From the NCBI GenBank assembly GCA_022773945.1, contig JALFNS010000003.1, positions 1 to 54,580 of the forward strand: a DNA stretch of 54,580 nucleotides. The letters run 5' to 3'. Positions within the stretch are counted from its first letter, which is position 1. Each line of letters begins with the position of its first letter. The DNA comes from Clostridiales bacterium. Lineage in GTDB: Bacteria; Bacillota; Clostridia; Peptostreptococcales; Anaerovoracaceae. The translations under genes were made by a program, and so were the position numbers. The notes under the pieces were generated by a model. The model searched no databases. It was not told the origin of the DNA and worked only from the letters and a program-made list of their open reading frames with translations. Positions 17,702 to 25,458 of this stretch are shown here, piece after piece.

Positions 17702-18385
17702 TTATTTATCGGTTATAATGTACGGTGCAATTGCGTTTGCAACATTATTAATCGGCATGGTCTGGAGAATCACCTTGCCGGGTCCTTTGACTATTGTATT
17801 GAAGATACCCTCTCCGCCGAGGAACATGTTCTTCACTCCCGGAACGGTAACGATGTCCATTGTGCAGGTTGAATCCATTGCCGCGAGGTAACCTGTATCT
17901 ACTATAATTTCCTGCCCTGCGCCCAGATTGTATTCGACAGCACTGCCGTCGATTTCGATAAATGCAGTACCGTTACCCGAGAGCTTTTGCATGATGAATC
18001 CCTCGCCACCGAAAAGGCCGGCACCAATCTTTTTTCTGAAGAAAATATCCAGATTCACTGTCGCTTCCGATGCGAGAAACGCACTCTTCTGTACGATCAT
18101 CGGCTTGTCCTGAGTGATCTCGACTGCCCTTATTTCACCCGGGAATGATGATGCAAAGGCTATAAGCCCATCGCCGCCCATGGCCGTGTATCTGTTCTGG
18201 AACAGAGTATCGCCTGACAGCGCTCTGCCGAGAAGTTTGCCGATGCCTCCGTTTGAGCTTGTCTCCATCTTCATGTTCGGGCTCATCCAGCTCATGGCGC
18301 CCGATTCAGTAATAAGTGTTTCTCCTGCGTACACATTGCAGATTACAACCGGCAGATTGCCACCTTTAATTTCGTAACTCTTCAT
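17702..18385 (-). CDS. AIM24/TIGR00266 family protein
   Basis: Protein of 227 residues made almost entirely of glycine-rich beta strands, matching the AIM24 (TIGR00266) family: ITESGAMSWMSPNMKMET near the N-terminus, FLASEATVNLDIFFRKKIGAGLFGGEGFIMQKLSG in the middle, and GLxxMDSTCxMDI-type strands near the end. The biochemical role of bacterial members is unknown. The ATG at 18385 follows AAAGGAGGTCGGAT. It is a single gene between two convergent or opposing units with its own promoter upstream. Confidence 0.9.
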   Translation of the reverse strand: MKSYEIKGGNLPVVICNVYAGETLITESGAMSWMSPNMKMETSSNGGIGKLLGRALSGDTLFQNRYTAMGGDGLIAFASSFPGEIRAVEITQDKPMIVQKSAFLASEATVNLDIFFRKKIGAGLFGGEGFIMQKLSGNGTAFIEIDGSAVEYNLGAGQEIIVDTGYLAAMDSTCTMDIVTVPGVKNMFLGGEGIFNTIVKGPGKVILQTMPINNVANAIAPYIITDK

Positions 18386-18422
18386 ATCCGACCTCCTTTA
18401 TACAATTACTTAATCCGCAGTA

Positions 18423-18452
18423 ATTATACACCGACTATACCTGTTATGTCCC
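18423..18452 (-). promoter_or_regulatory. Promoter of the AIM24-like gene
   Basis: On the minus strand GGGACA (18447-18452), an 18-base spacer and TATAAT (18423-18428), about 38 bases before the start codon. Confidence 0.45.
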
Positions 18453-18543
18453 ACCATAATTGCAATATAAAGAAATTTTCTGACAATGCGGCGATTATTC
18501 TATAGTTTTAGGAGCAGGTCAGTCCATATGCGAAAGGAACATA

Positions 18544-18609
18544 GGAAACAGAAAAATCCCGGACACGTCCGAGAGATTAAGTCTCGAGTTTGTCCGGGAT
18601 TCTGTTTCC
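18544..18609 (-). terminator. Unusually long terminator hairpin after the AGCS symporter gene
   Basis: GGAAACAGA (18544-18552) pairs with TCTGTTTCC (18601-18609), ATCCCGGACA (18556-18565) with TGTCCGGGAT (18591-18600), and CGAGA with TCTCG at the tip. On the minus strand the GC-rich stem is followed by TTTTTC. The extra outer 9-bp pairing is more than a terminator needs. Confidence 0.75.
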
Positions 18610-18620
18610 TGTGAAAAGTC

Positions 18621-20084
18621 TTATTTCTTGTGGCAGCCAAGCGGCAGTTTAGTATATCCGTCCTTGTACTCGCCGGTTTCCAGTCTGTTGAAGTAATCCT
18701 TAACAGCTCTGGCTACAACACCGTTAAGGAGTACCAGTCCGATAAGGTTAGGTGCAGCCATGAGTGCGTTGAATATATCGGCAACTGTCCATACCTGTGA
18801 AAGTGTGAGGAACGGTCCGATAAATACTGCAAAAACGTAGAGCCATCTGTAAATCTGTACGGCTACCTTACTTCCGTTGAAGAGGTATTCACAGCATCTC
18901 TCTGCATAGTAGTCCCATCCGAGGATAGTTGTGAATGCGAAGAATGCCAGTGCGCACATTACTACGAATGATCCGGCTGTAGGTCCGAGCAGTCCCATTG
19001 AGAATGCGTCGATTGTAACCTGAGCTCCGTCGTGACCAACCTGAAGGGCATAGTCATAAGCGCCGGAAGTCATGATTACGAGACCTGTCATCGTACATAC
19101 GCAGATAGTATCTACGAATGTACCTGTCATGGATACGAGGCCCTGTCTTACAGGCTCGTTAGTCTGTGCTGCAGCAGCTGCTATAGGAGCTGAACCCAGA
19201 CCTGACTCGTTGGAGAATACTCCTCTGGCAACGCCCTTGGTGATAGCCAGATAGAATGCTCCGAAAGCTCCTCCTGCTACTGCCTTGCCTCCGAAGGCCA
19301 TCGTAACGATGTCAGCTATTGCCTGAGGAACCTCAGTTATGTTCTTGAATATGATAATCAGTGAAATGAGAACGTAAGCTATTGCCATGAACGGTACTAC
19401 AACTGTAGTTACGGTAGCAATTCTCTTGATTCCGCCGATGATTACCAGTGCTGCACATACAGTAACTACTACGGCAACAATGATTGTTACTATAGTTATG
19501 TTCTTCTCCTCTCCGATAGTGAAGAGTGTAGGAGCTGTGAAGAAAGACTCAGCTGCTGATGCGATACCGTTAATCTGAGTAATCGTACCTATACCGAAGG
19601 CACCAGCGATACATCCGAAGATGGCGAAGAGCTTGCCCAGCCATCTGGCGTTCCATCCGTATCTCTCCTTGATACCTCTCTCGATGTAGTAGAAAGGTCC
19701 GCCCAGATATCCGCCGTCAGGATTCTTCTGTCTGTATATTACTGCCAGACAACCTTCTGAGAACTTGGTTGCCAGACCTACACATGCTGCGATGAACATC
19801 CAGAAGAGAGCTCCGGGTCCACCTACCATTACTGCTGTAGCAACACCAACGATGTTTCCTGTACCGATAGTTGCCGAAAGAGCTGTACAGAGTGCTCCGA
19901 AGGATGTAACCTCTCCGGTACCGTCCGCTTCATTCTTAACCATGTACTTGAGGGCTCTTCCCAGTTTAACGAACTGCATTCCCTTAAGTCTGATCGTAAG
20001 AAGAAGGCCGGTTCCCATAATCATTACGAGTAGAGGAACTCCCCAGACGAAGCTGTCGACCGCGTTTAAAAATTCCGTTACCAT
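18621..20084 (-). CDS. Sodium:alanine/glycine symporter (AGCS family)
   Basis: Polytopic membrane carrier of 487 residues that imports alanine or glycine with Na+. Family signatures are GTGNIVGVATAVMVGGPGALFWMF, YRQKNPDGGYLGGPFYYIE and GVARGVFSNESGLGSAPIAAAAA. The ATG at 20084 is preferred because AAGGAG lies seven bases before it; an upstream in-frame ATG at 20135 falls inside the terminator-containing leader. A glycine riboswitch lies directly upstream, which points to glycine as the physiological substrate. It is transcribed alone and ends at the long hairpin at 18544-18609. Codon choice is strongly biased, suggesting high expression. Confidence 0.94.
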   Translation of the reverse strand: MVTEFLNAVDSFVWGVPLLVMIMGTGLLLTIRLKGMQFVKLGRALKYMVKNEADGTGEVTSFGALCTALSATIGTGNIVGVATAVMVGGPGALFWMFIAACVGLATKFSEGCLAVIYRQKNPDGGYLGGPFYYIERGIKERYGWNARWLGKLFAIFGCIAGAFGIGTITQINGIASAAESFFTAPTLFTIGEEKNITIVTIIVAVVVTVCAALVIIGGIKRIATVTTVVVPFMAIAYVLISLIIIFKNITEVPQAIADIVTMAFGGKAVAGGAFGAFYLAITKGVARGVFSNESGLGSAPIAAAAAQTNEPVRQGLVSMTGTFVDTICVCTMTGLVIMTSGAYDYALQVGHDGAQVTIDAFSMGLLGPTAGSFVVMCALAFFAFTTILGWDYYAERCCEYLFNGSKVAVQIYRWLYVFAVFIGPFLTLSQVWTVADIFNALMAAPNLIGLVLLNGVVARAVKDYFNRLETGEYKDGYTKLPLGCHKK

Positions 20085-20136
20085 TTTAAACTCCTTACCA
20101 TTAATAGAACTATAATTGCGTGCCGTTTCCGGCATA

Positions 20137-20172
20137 AAAGAAAAAAGTCGATAATATTACTATTAGCGACTT
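20137..20172 (-). terminator. Intrinsic terminator in the glycine riboswitch expression platform
   Basis: On the minus strand AGTCG-C-TAATA pairs with TATTA-T-CGACT across a GTAA loop and is followed by TTTTTTCTTTT. It lies between the aptamer and the symporter start, so glycine binding probably prevents its formation (an on switch, as in known cases). Confidence 0.75.
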
Positions 20173-20204
20173 CCCGGAGTGGACAAAGACAAACAGTCTT
20201 CATA

Positions 20205-20278
20205 TCTGCTCTGTCCTTTTGCCTGAGTGACTTTCACACCTTCGGCGCCCGATTCAATCGAGTCTCTCCAGAGAAATA
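20205..20278 (-). ncRNA. Glycine riboswitch aptamer
   Basis: The minus strand carries the glycine aptamer core: CTCTGGAGAG at the 5' side, GGGCGCCGAAGGTG, then CACTCAGGCAAAAGGACAGAG, with CTCTG/CAGAG closing P1. Only one full aptamer is visible; the downstream sequence may form a ghost partner helix. A terminator and the AGCS symporter gene follow. Confidence 0.9.
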
Positions 20279-20298
20279 AGTATATTACTTACTAAACG

Positions 20299-20327
20299 AA
20301 TATACCACATCGACTCTTTTCTTTCAA
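20299..20327 (-). promoter_or_regulatory. Promoter of the glycine riboswitch-symporter transcript
   Basis: On the minus strand TTGAAA (20322-20327), a 17-base spacer and TATATT (20299-20304). Predicted transcription start near 20292, about 15 bases before the aptamer. Confidence 0.75.
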
Positions 20328-20364
20328 CGATTTAAACAAATAAATATTGTATACAAGATTTCTA

Positions 20365-21435
20365 CTATTCTACAACTTCTGCATTATCATATATGAAATC
20401 CTGAACCTTGCTGTAGAGCAGGGAAATATGAACATACTGCTCAAGATTGCGTCCCGTCTGCTCCTCAACAGCCTCATCATCATATCCCTGTGTTTCAAGA
20501 CCTGAAATCATGTTGTCCAGTTCTTCATCAGTATACGTCAGCTCCTCTTTATCGGCGATATACTCGATAAGAAGCTCCTGCTTGACAAGCAGCTGTGCCG
20601 ACTCCTTTATCATCTTCTTGAGCTCCTTCTCAGTGCTCACGCCGAACATTGTCAGAGCCTCACTTCTCTCATCCGTTCCCTTCTCGCCGTACTGGTCAAC
20701 CTGAGCGTTAAACACCTCGATGTAGTGATTGAGCTCATCCTCAGGGTATTCCTTAACCTTCGTGTTCTCGAGCACATCTGACCAGAGCTCCTCCTTGGCG
20801 GCGGATTCCGCCTCGGACTTCTTCTCGGCACGAATCTTCTTCTTTACCGCCTTCTCGTACTTGTCCGTAGTATCGTAACCCTGACTCTGCGCGAACTCGT
20901 CATCATACTCAGGCTCCTCAGGTCTTGTGGCGGAATTTATTTTAACGGTGAAGACAACATCCTTGCCCTGAAGATCCTCCGAGGAGTAATCATCCGGGAA
21001 TGTGAGCTCCAGCTTGATTCCCTTCTGTCCCACCTTCTTGCCTTCCAGGCCTTCCTCGAATCCGTCTATGAAGGATCCGCTGCCCAGAGTCAGATCCTGC
21101 TTCTCGGCACTGCCGCCGTCGAACTTCTTGCCGTCAATTTTTCCCACATAGTTAATGTTGACTGTGTCTCCCTCGGCAACCTTGTCACCCTTCTCGAGAT
21201 CCTTGTCCTCCGTGGCTGCTTCAAGAGCTGAGGAAATTTCATCTCCAATGTCCTGCTGTGTGACTTCCACCTTTATCTTCTCAGTCTCCAGACCCTTATA
21301 GTCTCCCACCTTCAGATAGTCTCCCGGATCCAGATTCCCGTAAGGCATATCGCCGTCGCAGCCTGACAGAACCATTATTCCCGCTATTGCCATGGCTAAG
21401 ATTCCCGCCGTCTTAAAGATTTTTTTCATTTTCAT
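20365..21435 (-). CDS. Trigger-factor-like FKBP peptidyl-prolyl isomerase lipoprotein
   Basis: Surface lipoprotein of 356 residues. It starts at the ATG at 21435 (GAGAGG six bases upstream) and has a type II signal peptide with lipobox LSGC, lipidated C26. An FKBP domain follows (about residues 90-185: GDTVNINYVGKIDGKKFDGG, LGSGSFIDGFEEGLEGKKVGQK, LTFPDDY), then a helical trigger-factor C-terminal-like domain. It probably folds exported proteins at the membrane outer face, in the way PrsA does, by analogy. The start overlaps the 3' end of the TetM-like/NYN gene by 23 bases, so the two are cotranscribed. Confidence 0.88.
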   Translation of the reverse strand: MKMKKIFKTAGILAMAIAGIMVLSGCDGDMPYGNLDPGDYLKVGDYKGLETEKIKVEVTQQDIGDEISSALEAATEDKDLEKGDKVAEGDTVNINYVGKIDGKKFDGGSAEKQDLTLGSGSFIDGFEEGLEGKKVGQKGIKLELTFPDDYSSEDLQGKDVVFTVKINSATRPEEPEYDDEFAQSQGYDTTDKYEKAVKKKIRAEKKSEAESAAKEELWSDVLENTKVKEYPEDELNHYIEVFNAQVDQYGEKGTDERSEALTMFGVSTEKELKKMIKESAQLLVKQELLIEYIADKEELTYTDEELDNMISGLETQGYDDEAVEEQTGRNLEQYVHISLLYSKVQDFIYDNAEVVE

Positions 21436-24076
21436 TCCAATCCTCTCTGATTTCAATAGTATTCTTATGTTCCAGCATATTCCTGCGGTTGTTACGTTCT
21501 ATGGCCTCCTGTATGCTGTCCTCCACGAGTTCAACTTCTTTCCTGAACTCTGTGGCGGACACGCAGACTCCATCGTTACCCAGAACTATGGATCTCTCCA
21601 GTCTGTCCGATGTGGCCACCCGGACTCTGCACTTGCCGCGCATATTAAATGTAGTCCGTTCTATACACGTATCAGCCGTCTCGTCTTCTCCTGTAAATAC
21701 CACTTCCACCCCGTTCCTGTCTTCTCTGCGTCTCTGGCCGCCTTTAACTCTGTAGGCGTCGAAGACCACAGTGACAGGACAGTTTCTGTATCCCCTGTAG
21801 TTTCCCATTATCTCCACCAGCGCATCGGCTGCGCTGTCAATGTTGACCTTAGCCAGATCTCTGAGCTCCTCCCAGGCGAATATTATGTTATATCCGTCCA
21901 CGAAGAGATGCTCCGGCAGGCTTTCTCCGGCAGGTTTCTTTCGCCTCTTAACGGGAGCTTCCACCTCTCTGGCGGCTATTCGCGGTTTCTTCTCCCCGCT
22001 TCTCCTGTTGGCGCTGAGATTTCTCTCGAAAATACGCTTCAGATTCTCCTCGTCATTTCCCGAAGTGCCGGCACCGCTTCCCGATGACGGCCCTGTCTCC
22101 ACGGGCGGAACGATGTCAGCCTCCCCCGGAAGCCTGCAGCTCACATGCATCAGTTCATCACTCTCATCCCAGGGCACGCTTCTCCCCGCACCCCTGACAC
22201 AGAAAATAGAATCCGAATGCACGCTGCTGTCACCGTCCGCATCATAACCGATGGTCTCCGCAACTTCATCACTGTTGTGACACGGATAATAACCTGCATA
22301 CTCACAGAAAATTCTCCCGCGCCCGCCCGAATAGGATCTGAGCTGAGTCGTGTAATCCTTCAGTTCGGCAACGGGAGCTCTGCCCTCGAGGATGACACCG
22401 CCTGGTGCCTGCACCGGCTCGCCCGTTTCGCCTCCCATCCTCTGTATGTCTCCCATGGCCTTGCCCACATATTCCGCAGGCACCTCCAGACGAAAATCAT
22501 ACCAGGGTTCCAGAAGGATTATCTCACCGTCCCTGAGGCTTTTGCGCAGTCCCTGGGCTACGGCTCTGTATGTGGCCTGTCTGAAATCGCCGCCCTCCGT
22601 ATGTTTCCCGTGAGCTCTGCCGCCCAGAACGGAAATCTTCATATCGGTAATTGACGATCCGGTCAGAGGGCCTGTGAACTCCTTTTCCGCCAGGTGAGTC
22701 ATTATAAGCCGCTGCCAGTTTCTGTCCAGTTCATCTTCACTGCAAAGGCTGCCGATCCGGATGCCGCTTCCCGGTTCAAGCGGCTCCATGAGCAGATGCA
22801 CCTCCGCATAATGGCGCAAAGGCTCGAAGTGCCCTGCACCCTGCACGGGTCCGGCCACAGTTTCCCTGTAGCTTATCTTTTCTTCTCCGAAATCCACCGA
22901 AAATCCGAATCTGTCATGGACCATGCCCCGGAGAATCTCCATCTGCACCGGTCCCATGAGAGAAACCTGTATTTCCTCATGTTCCTCGTCCCAGGTCACA
23001 TGAAGCCCGGGATCTTCCTCCTCCAGCTCTCTGAATTTCATGAGAGCATCATGAGGATTTACGTCTTCGGGGATTATGACGCTGTAGGAGAGTACCGGTT
23101 TCAGGTCGCCTTCCCCGGGAACCACTCCCGAAACACCTGTAAGTGTGCATATCATGCCCTCGGAGGCTTCACCTGTCTGCCTGTATCTGTCACCGGAGTA
23201 AACCCTGATCTGGTTGATTCTACCCGCTTCTCCGTCACCCGAAGCAACAGAATCTCTGACCTTCAGAGTTCCTTCCGTCACCTTCACATGAACGAGCTTG
23301 TCGCCCCGTGAGTCTCTGGTGATTTTGAAGACTTTGCATCTGAAGTCATCACCCCATATGTCGGCTGCGGGCATTCTCAGAGGAACCGCCTTCATGAAGC
23401 TCTCGAAGCCTCTGAGAAATTCATCTATTCCCTCAAACTTCAGAGCCGATCCGAAGAAACATGGATAGACGGCACCATCACCCACGGCACGGCTCAGGGA
23501 TTCGAAAGTGATTTTTCCCTTGTCCAGATACTCTTCCAGAAGCACCTCATCTGCCGCTGCCACATCCTCGAGTTCGCCGTTTTCCGGCAGGCCGTCAGGT
23601 CCCGCAGCGAAGCAGCCTTCCCCCAGATTCTCCTTCAGGTTCTCCATCAGCTCATCTCTGCCGGCGACAGCAATATCCATCTTGTTTACGAATATTACGG
23701 CAGGGATGTTAAGCCTCCTGAGAAGTCTCCACAGTGTCACCGTGTGACCCTGAACTCCATCGCGTCCGCTGACCACGAGAACTGCACAGTCCAGTACACC
23801 CAGAACCCTCTCCGTCTCCGAAGAGAAGTCCACATGGCCCGGCGTATCGAGAAGAGTGAGATCCGTCTCTTCAAGAGGCAGCTCAGCCTGTCCGAAAAAG
23901 ATGGTAATCCCGCGCTTTCTCTCCTGCTCCGCACTGTCCATGAAGGCATTGCCCCGGTCCACACGGCCCGGTTTGTCTATAACGCCGGTCCGGTAGAGCA
24001 TCGCCTCGGAGAGCGTGGTCTTCCCCGCGTCCACGTGTGCCAGTATTCCTGTTGTGAGTTTCTTTCTCTCAGTCAT
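21413..24076 (-). CDS. TetM-like translational GTPase fused to a Rae1/YacP-type NYN nuclease
   Basis: Protein of 887 residues. Residues 1-640 are an EF-G/TetM-type GTPase: G1 AHVDAGKTT, G3 DTPGHVDF, G4 FVNKMD, domains II-V and a C-terminal LRSYSGGRGRIFCEY as in ribosomal protection proteins. A low-complexity charged linker follows (about 660-722). Residues 723-865 are a NYN/YacP domain with conserved acidic residues D727 (VDGYN), D773 (VFDAY), D802 (ETAD) and D824 (TSDR), closely resembling B. subtilis Rae1, the mRNA endonuclease that acts in the ribosomal A site. The fusion suggests a factor that enters the A site and cuts mRNA on particular ribosomes. Tetracycline protection is an alternative for the GTPase part. 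The ATG at 24076 has no Shine-Dalgarno sequence; a TATACT box ends six bases before it. Confidence 0.9.
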   Translation of the reverse strand: MTERKKLTTGILAHVDAGKTTLSEAMLYRTGVIDKPGRVDRGNAFMDSAEQERKRGITIFFGQAELPLEETDLTLLDTPGHVDFSSETERVLGVLDCAVLVVSGRDGVQGHTVTLWRLLRRLNIPAVIFVNKMDIAVAGRDELMENLKENLGEGCFAAGPDGLPENGELEDVAAADEVLLEEYLDKGKITFESLSRAVGDGAVYPCFFGSALKFEGIDEFLRGFESFMKAVPLRMPAADIWGDDFRCKVFKITRDSRGDKLVHVKVTEGTLKVRDSVASGDGEAGRINQIRVYSGDRYRQTGEASEGMICTLTGVSGVVPGEGDLKPVLSYSVIIPEDVNPHDALMKFRELEEEDPGLHVTWDEEHEEIQVSLMGPVQMEILRGMVHDRFGFSVDFGEEKISYRETVAGPVQGAGHFEPLRHYAEVHLLMEPLEPGSGIRIGSLCSEDELDRNWQRLIMTHLAEKEFTGPLTGSSITDMKISVLGGRAHGKHTEGGDFRQATYRAVAQGLRKSLRDGEIILLEPWYDFRLEVPAEYVGKAMGDIQRMGGETGEPVQAPGGVILEGRAPVAELKDYTTQLRSYSGGRGRIFCEYAGYYPCHNSDEVAETIGYDADGDSSVHSDSIFCVRGAGRSVPWDESDELMHVSCRLPGEADIVPPVETGPSSGSGAGTSGNDEENLKRIFERNLSANRRSGEKKPRIAAREVEAPVKRRKKPAGESLPEHLFVDGYNIIFAWEELRDLAKVNIDSAADALVEIMGNYRGYRNCPVTVVFDAYRVKGGQRRREDRNGVEVVFTGEDETADTCIERTTFNMRGKCRVRVATSDRLERSIVLGNDGVCVSATEFRKEVELVEDSIQEAIERNNRRNMLEHKNTIEIREDWNENEKNL

Positions 24077-24082
24077 AGAACA

Positions 24083-24088
24083 AGTATA
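24083..24088 (-). promoter_or_regulatory. -10 box (TATACT) six bases from the GTPase-NYN start codon
   Basis: On the minus strand TATACT is followed by six bases and the ATG. A transcript from it would be leaderless or nearly so. TTATAC lies 18 bases upstream as a poor -35. Confidence 0.35.
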
Positions 24089-24092
24089 ACAC

Positions 24093-24124
24093 AAAAAAAC
24101 ACGCCCGTATAACCGAACGTGTTT
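24093..24124 (-). terminator. Terminator of the infC-rpmI-rplT operon
   Basis: On the minus strand AAACACG pairs with CGTGTTT (7 bp, 14-base loop) and continues into a seven-T run. It lies 17 bases past the rplT stop and ends just before the GTPase-NYN gene. Confidence 0.65.
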
Positions 24125-24140
24125 CGTTTCTCATCATATT

Positions 24141-24494
24141 TTAGAGAGCCTTCTTAGCAGTCTCGCAAACGCTGGCGAATCCTGCAGGATCGTGGATTGC
24201 CATTTCTGAGAGCATCTTTCTGTTCATGTCAACTCCTGCTGCCTTCAGTCCGCCCATGAGCTTGCTGTAGCTGATTCCGTTCATTCTGGCTGCTGCGTTG
24301 ATTCTGGCAATCCAGAGCTTTCTGTAATCTCTCTTCTTCTGCTTCCTGCCAACATATGCTGAGCGGAGAGCTCTCATAGTTGCCGGCTTGGCTGCTCTGT
24401 AAGTGCTGTGCTTGGAGCCGTAGTAGCCCTTCGCCATCTTTAATACTTTTTTATGTCTCTTGTGTGCATTTACACCTTTCTTAACTCTTGCCAT
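24141..24494 (-). CDS. rplT: 50S ribosomal protein L20
   Basis: Large-subunit protein of 117 residues, the full L20 length: [36 protein letters not shown] at the N-terminus and the [29 protein letters not shown] core. It binds 23S rRNA early in assembly and is the known autoregulator of this operon in Firmicutes, acting on the leader upstream of infC. It lies 11 bases after rpmI with a good AGGAGG site. Confidence 0.99.
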   Translation of the reverse strand: MARVKKGVNAHKRHKKVLKMAKGYYGSKHSTYRAAKPATMRALRSAYVGRKQKKRDYRKLWIARINAAARMNGISYSKLMGGLKAAGVDMNRKMLSEMAIHDPAGFASVCETAKKAL

Positions 24495-24505
24495 TTCTTA
24501 CCTCC

Positions 24506-24706
24506 TTACTTGCTCAGTACTGCCTTGATTCTCTTAAGATCCGCACTTGTTAATGTAGTTGCCTTTCTCAGGCCTCTCTTTCTCTTCTGGCTCTTCTTAG
24601 TAAGGATGTGTCCCTTGTATGCCTTGTTTCTCTTAACTTTGCCTGAACCTGTAATCTTAAATCTCTTGCATGCGCCTCTATGAGACTTCATCTTATTTTT
24701 TGCCAT
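24506..24706 (-). CDS. rpmI: 50S ribosomal protein L35
   Basis: Basic 66-residue large-subunit protein: [39 protein letters not shown] is typical L35. It is the middle gene of infC-rpmI-rplT, 35 bases after infC, with AGGAGG ahead of its ATG. Confidence 0.99.
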   Translation of the reverse strand: MAKNKMKSHRGACKRFKITGSGKVKRNKAYKGHILTKKSQKRKRGLRKATTLTSADLKRIKAVLSK

Positions 24707-24741
24707 GTTTTCCTCCTATATATTAATTCATTGTTGACATA

Positions 24742-25260
24742 TTATTTCTTGTCGCTCTTCGGCGAAAGAATCATAGTAAGACTTCTGCCCTCAAACTTAG
24801 GCTTCTTGTCCATCTCGCCGTATTCGGATACAGCCTCGGCGAACTTCTCCATAACTTCCTGTCCGCGAGCCACGTAATCGCGCTCTCTGCCTCTGAATCT
24901 CAGGCTGACCTTGAGCTTGTTCCCGTCCTTGAGGAACTTGGCTCCCGTCTTCGCCTTGACCATGATGTCATGATCTTCGATGAAAGTGGACAGTCTTATC
25001 TCCTTCACCTGTGTCGTGTGCTGTTTCTTCTTGGCTTCCTTCTCTCTCTTCTGCTGCTCGTACTTGTACTTGCCGTAGTCAAGAATCTTACACACAGGCG
25101 GATCTGCCTTAGGCGCTATGCATACGAGGTCAAGCTTCTTCTCCTCGGAGAGGTCGAGAGCTTCCTGTCTGCTCATGATGCCAAGCTGATTTCCTTCATC
25201 ATCGATAACTCTAAATTCTTTCCCACGAATTTCTTCGTTTATGTACGCTTCTCTGGCTAT
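24742..25260 (-). CDS. infC: Translation initiation factor IF-3 with a non-canonical ATA start
   Basis: Initiation factor of 172 residues that keeps ribosomal subunits apart and proofreads start codons. The first in-frame ATG (25176) would remove the conserved N-terminal segment INEEIRGKEFRVIDDEGNQLGIM, which is encoded immediately upstream. The only sensible start for the full protein is the ATA at 25260, nine bases after AGGAGG. No ATG, GTG or TTG lies in frame between them. IF-3 genes are known to use rare AUU/AUC/AUA starts as a negative feedback device. The N domain, linker helix (KYKYEQQKREKEAKKKQ) and C domain are all present. Confidence 0.93.
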   Translation of the reverse strand: MAREAYINEEIRGKEFRVIDDEGNQLGIMSRQEALDLSEEKKLDLVCIAPKADPPVCKILDYGKYKYEQQKREKEAKKKQHTTQVKEIRLSTFIEDHDIMVKAKTGAKFLKDGNKLKVSLRFRGRERDYVARGQEVMEKFAEAVSEYGEMDKKPKFEGRSLTMILSPKSDKK

Positions 25261-25298
25261 TGTTCCGTACCTCCTGAATCACACGCCGCACCGCGACT

Positions 25299-25423
25299 AA
25301 AAAAAATGCAGATACAAAAGCATCCGCACAAACAATCTCAAACCACTACGGGTTCATTCGAGAATTATTAACCCGGGGACCTATGTCCTCAAGGTGAGAA
25401 GCGGATAACTTCTGCTTGTTACC
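25299..25423 (-). ncRNA. L20-type leader of infC-rpmI-rplT with intrinsic terminator
   Basis: The 5' leader transcribed from the promoter at 25430-25458 contains CAGAAGTTATCCGCTTCTC, CACCTTGAGGACAT and GGTCCCCGGGTT, matching the Firmicute L20 leader as I know it. It ends in an attenuator: GCGGATGC pairs with GTATCTGC (two G-U pairs) across a TTTT loop, followed by ATTTTTTTT (25299-25327). L20 binding is expected to favour termination. Confidence 0.85.
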
Positions 25424-25429
25424 TCAAAT

Positions 25430-25458
25430 ATTATACCCCAGCATTTCACGGTATGCAA
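25430..25458 (-). promoter_or_regulatory. Promoter of the infC operon
   Basis: On the minus strand TTGCAT (25453-25458), a 17-base spacer and TATAAT (25430-25435). The -35 lies within the 3' end of sfsA. Confidence 0.65.

Noticed and set aside
21413-24076. Simple tetracycline-resistance gene
   Set aside because: The GTPase is TetM-like, but the fused Rae1-type domain, chromosomal context and absence of a tet leader peptide or mobile element make a resistance label unsafe.
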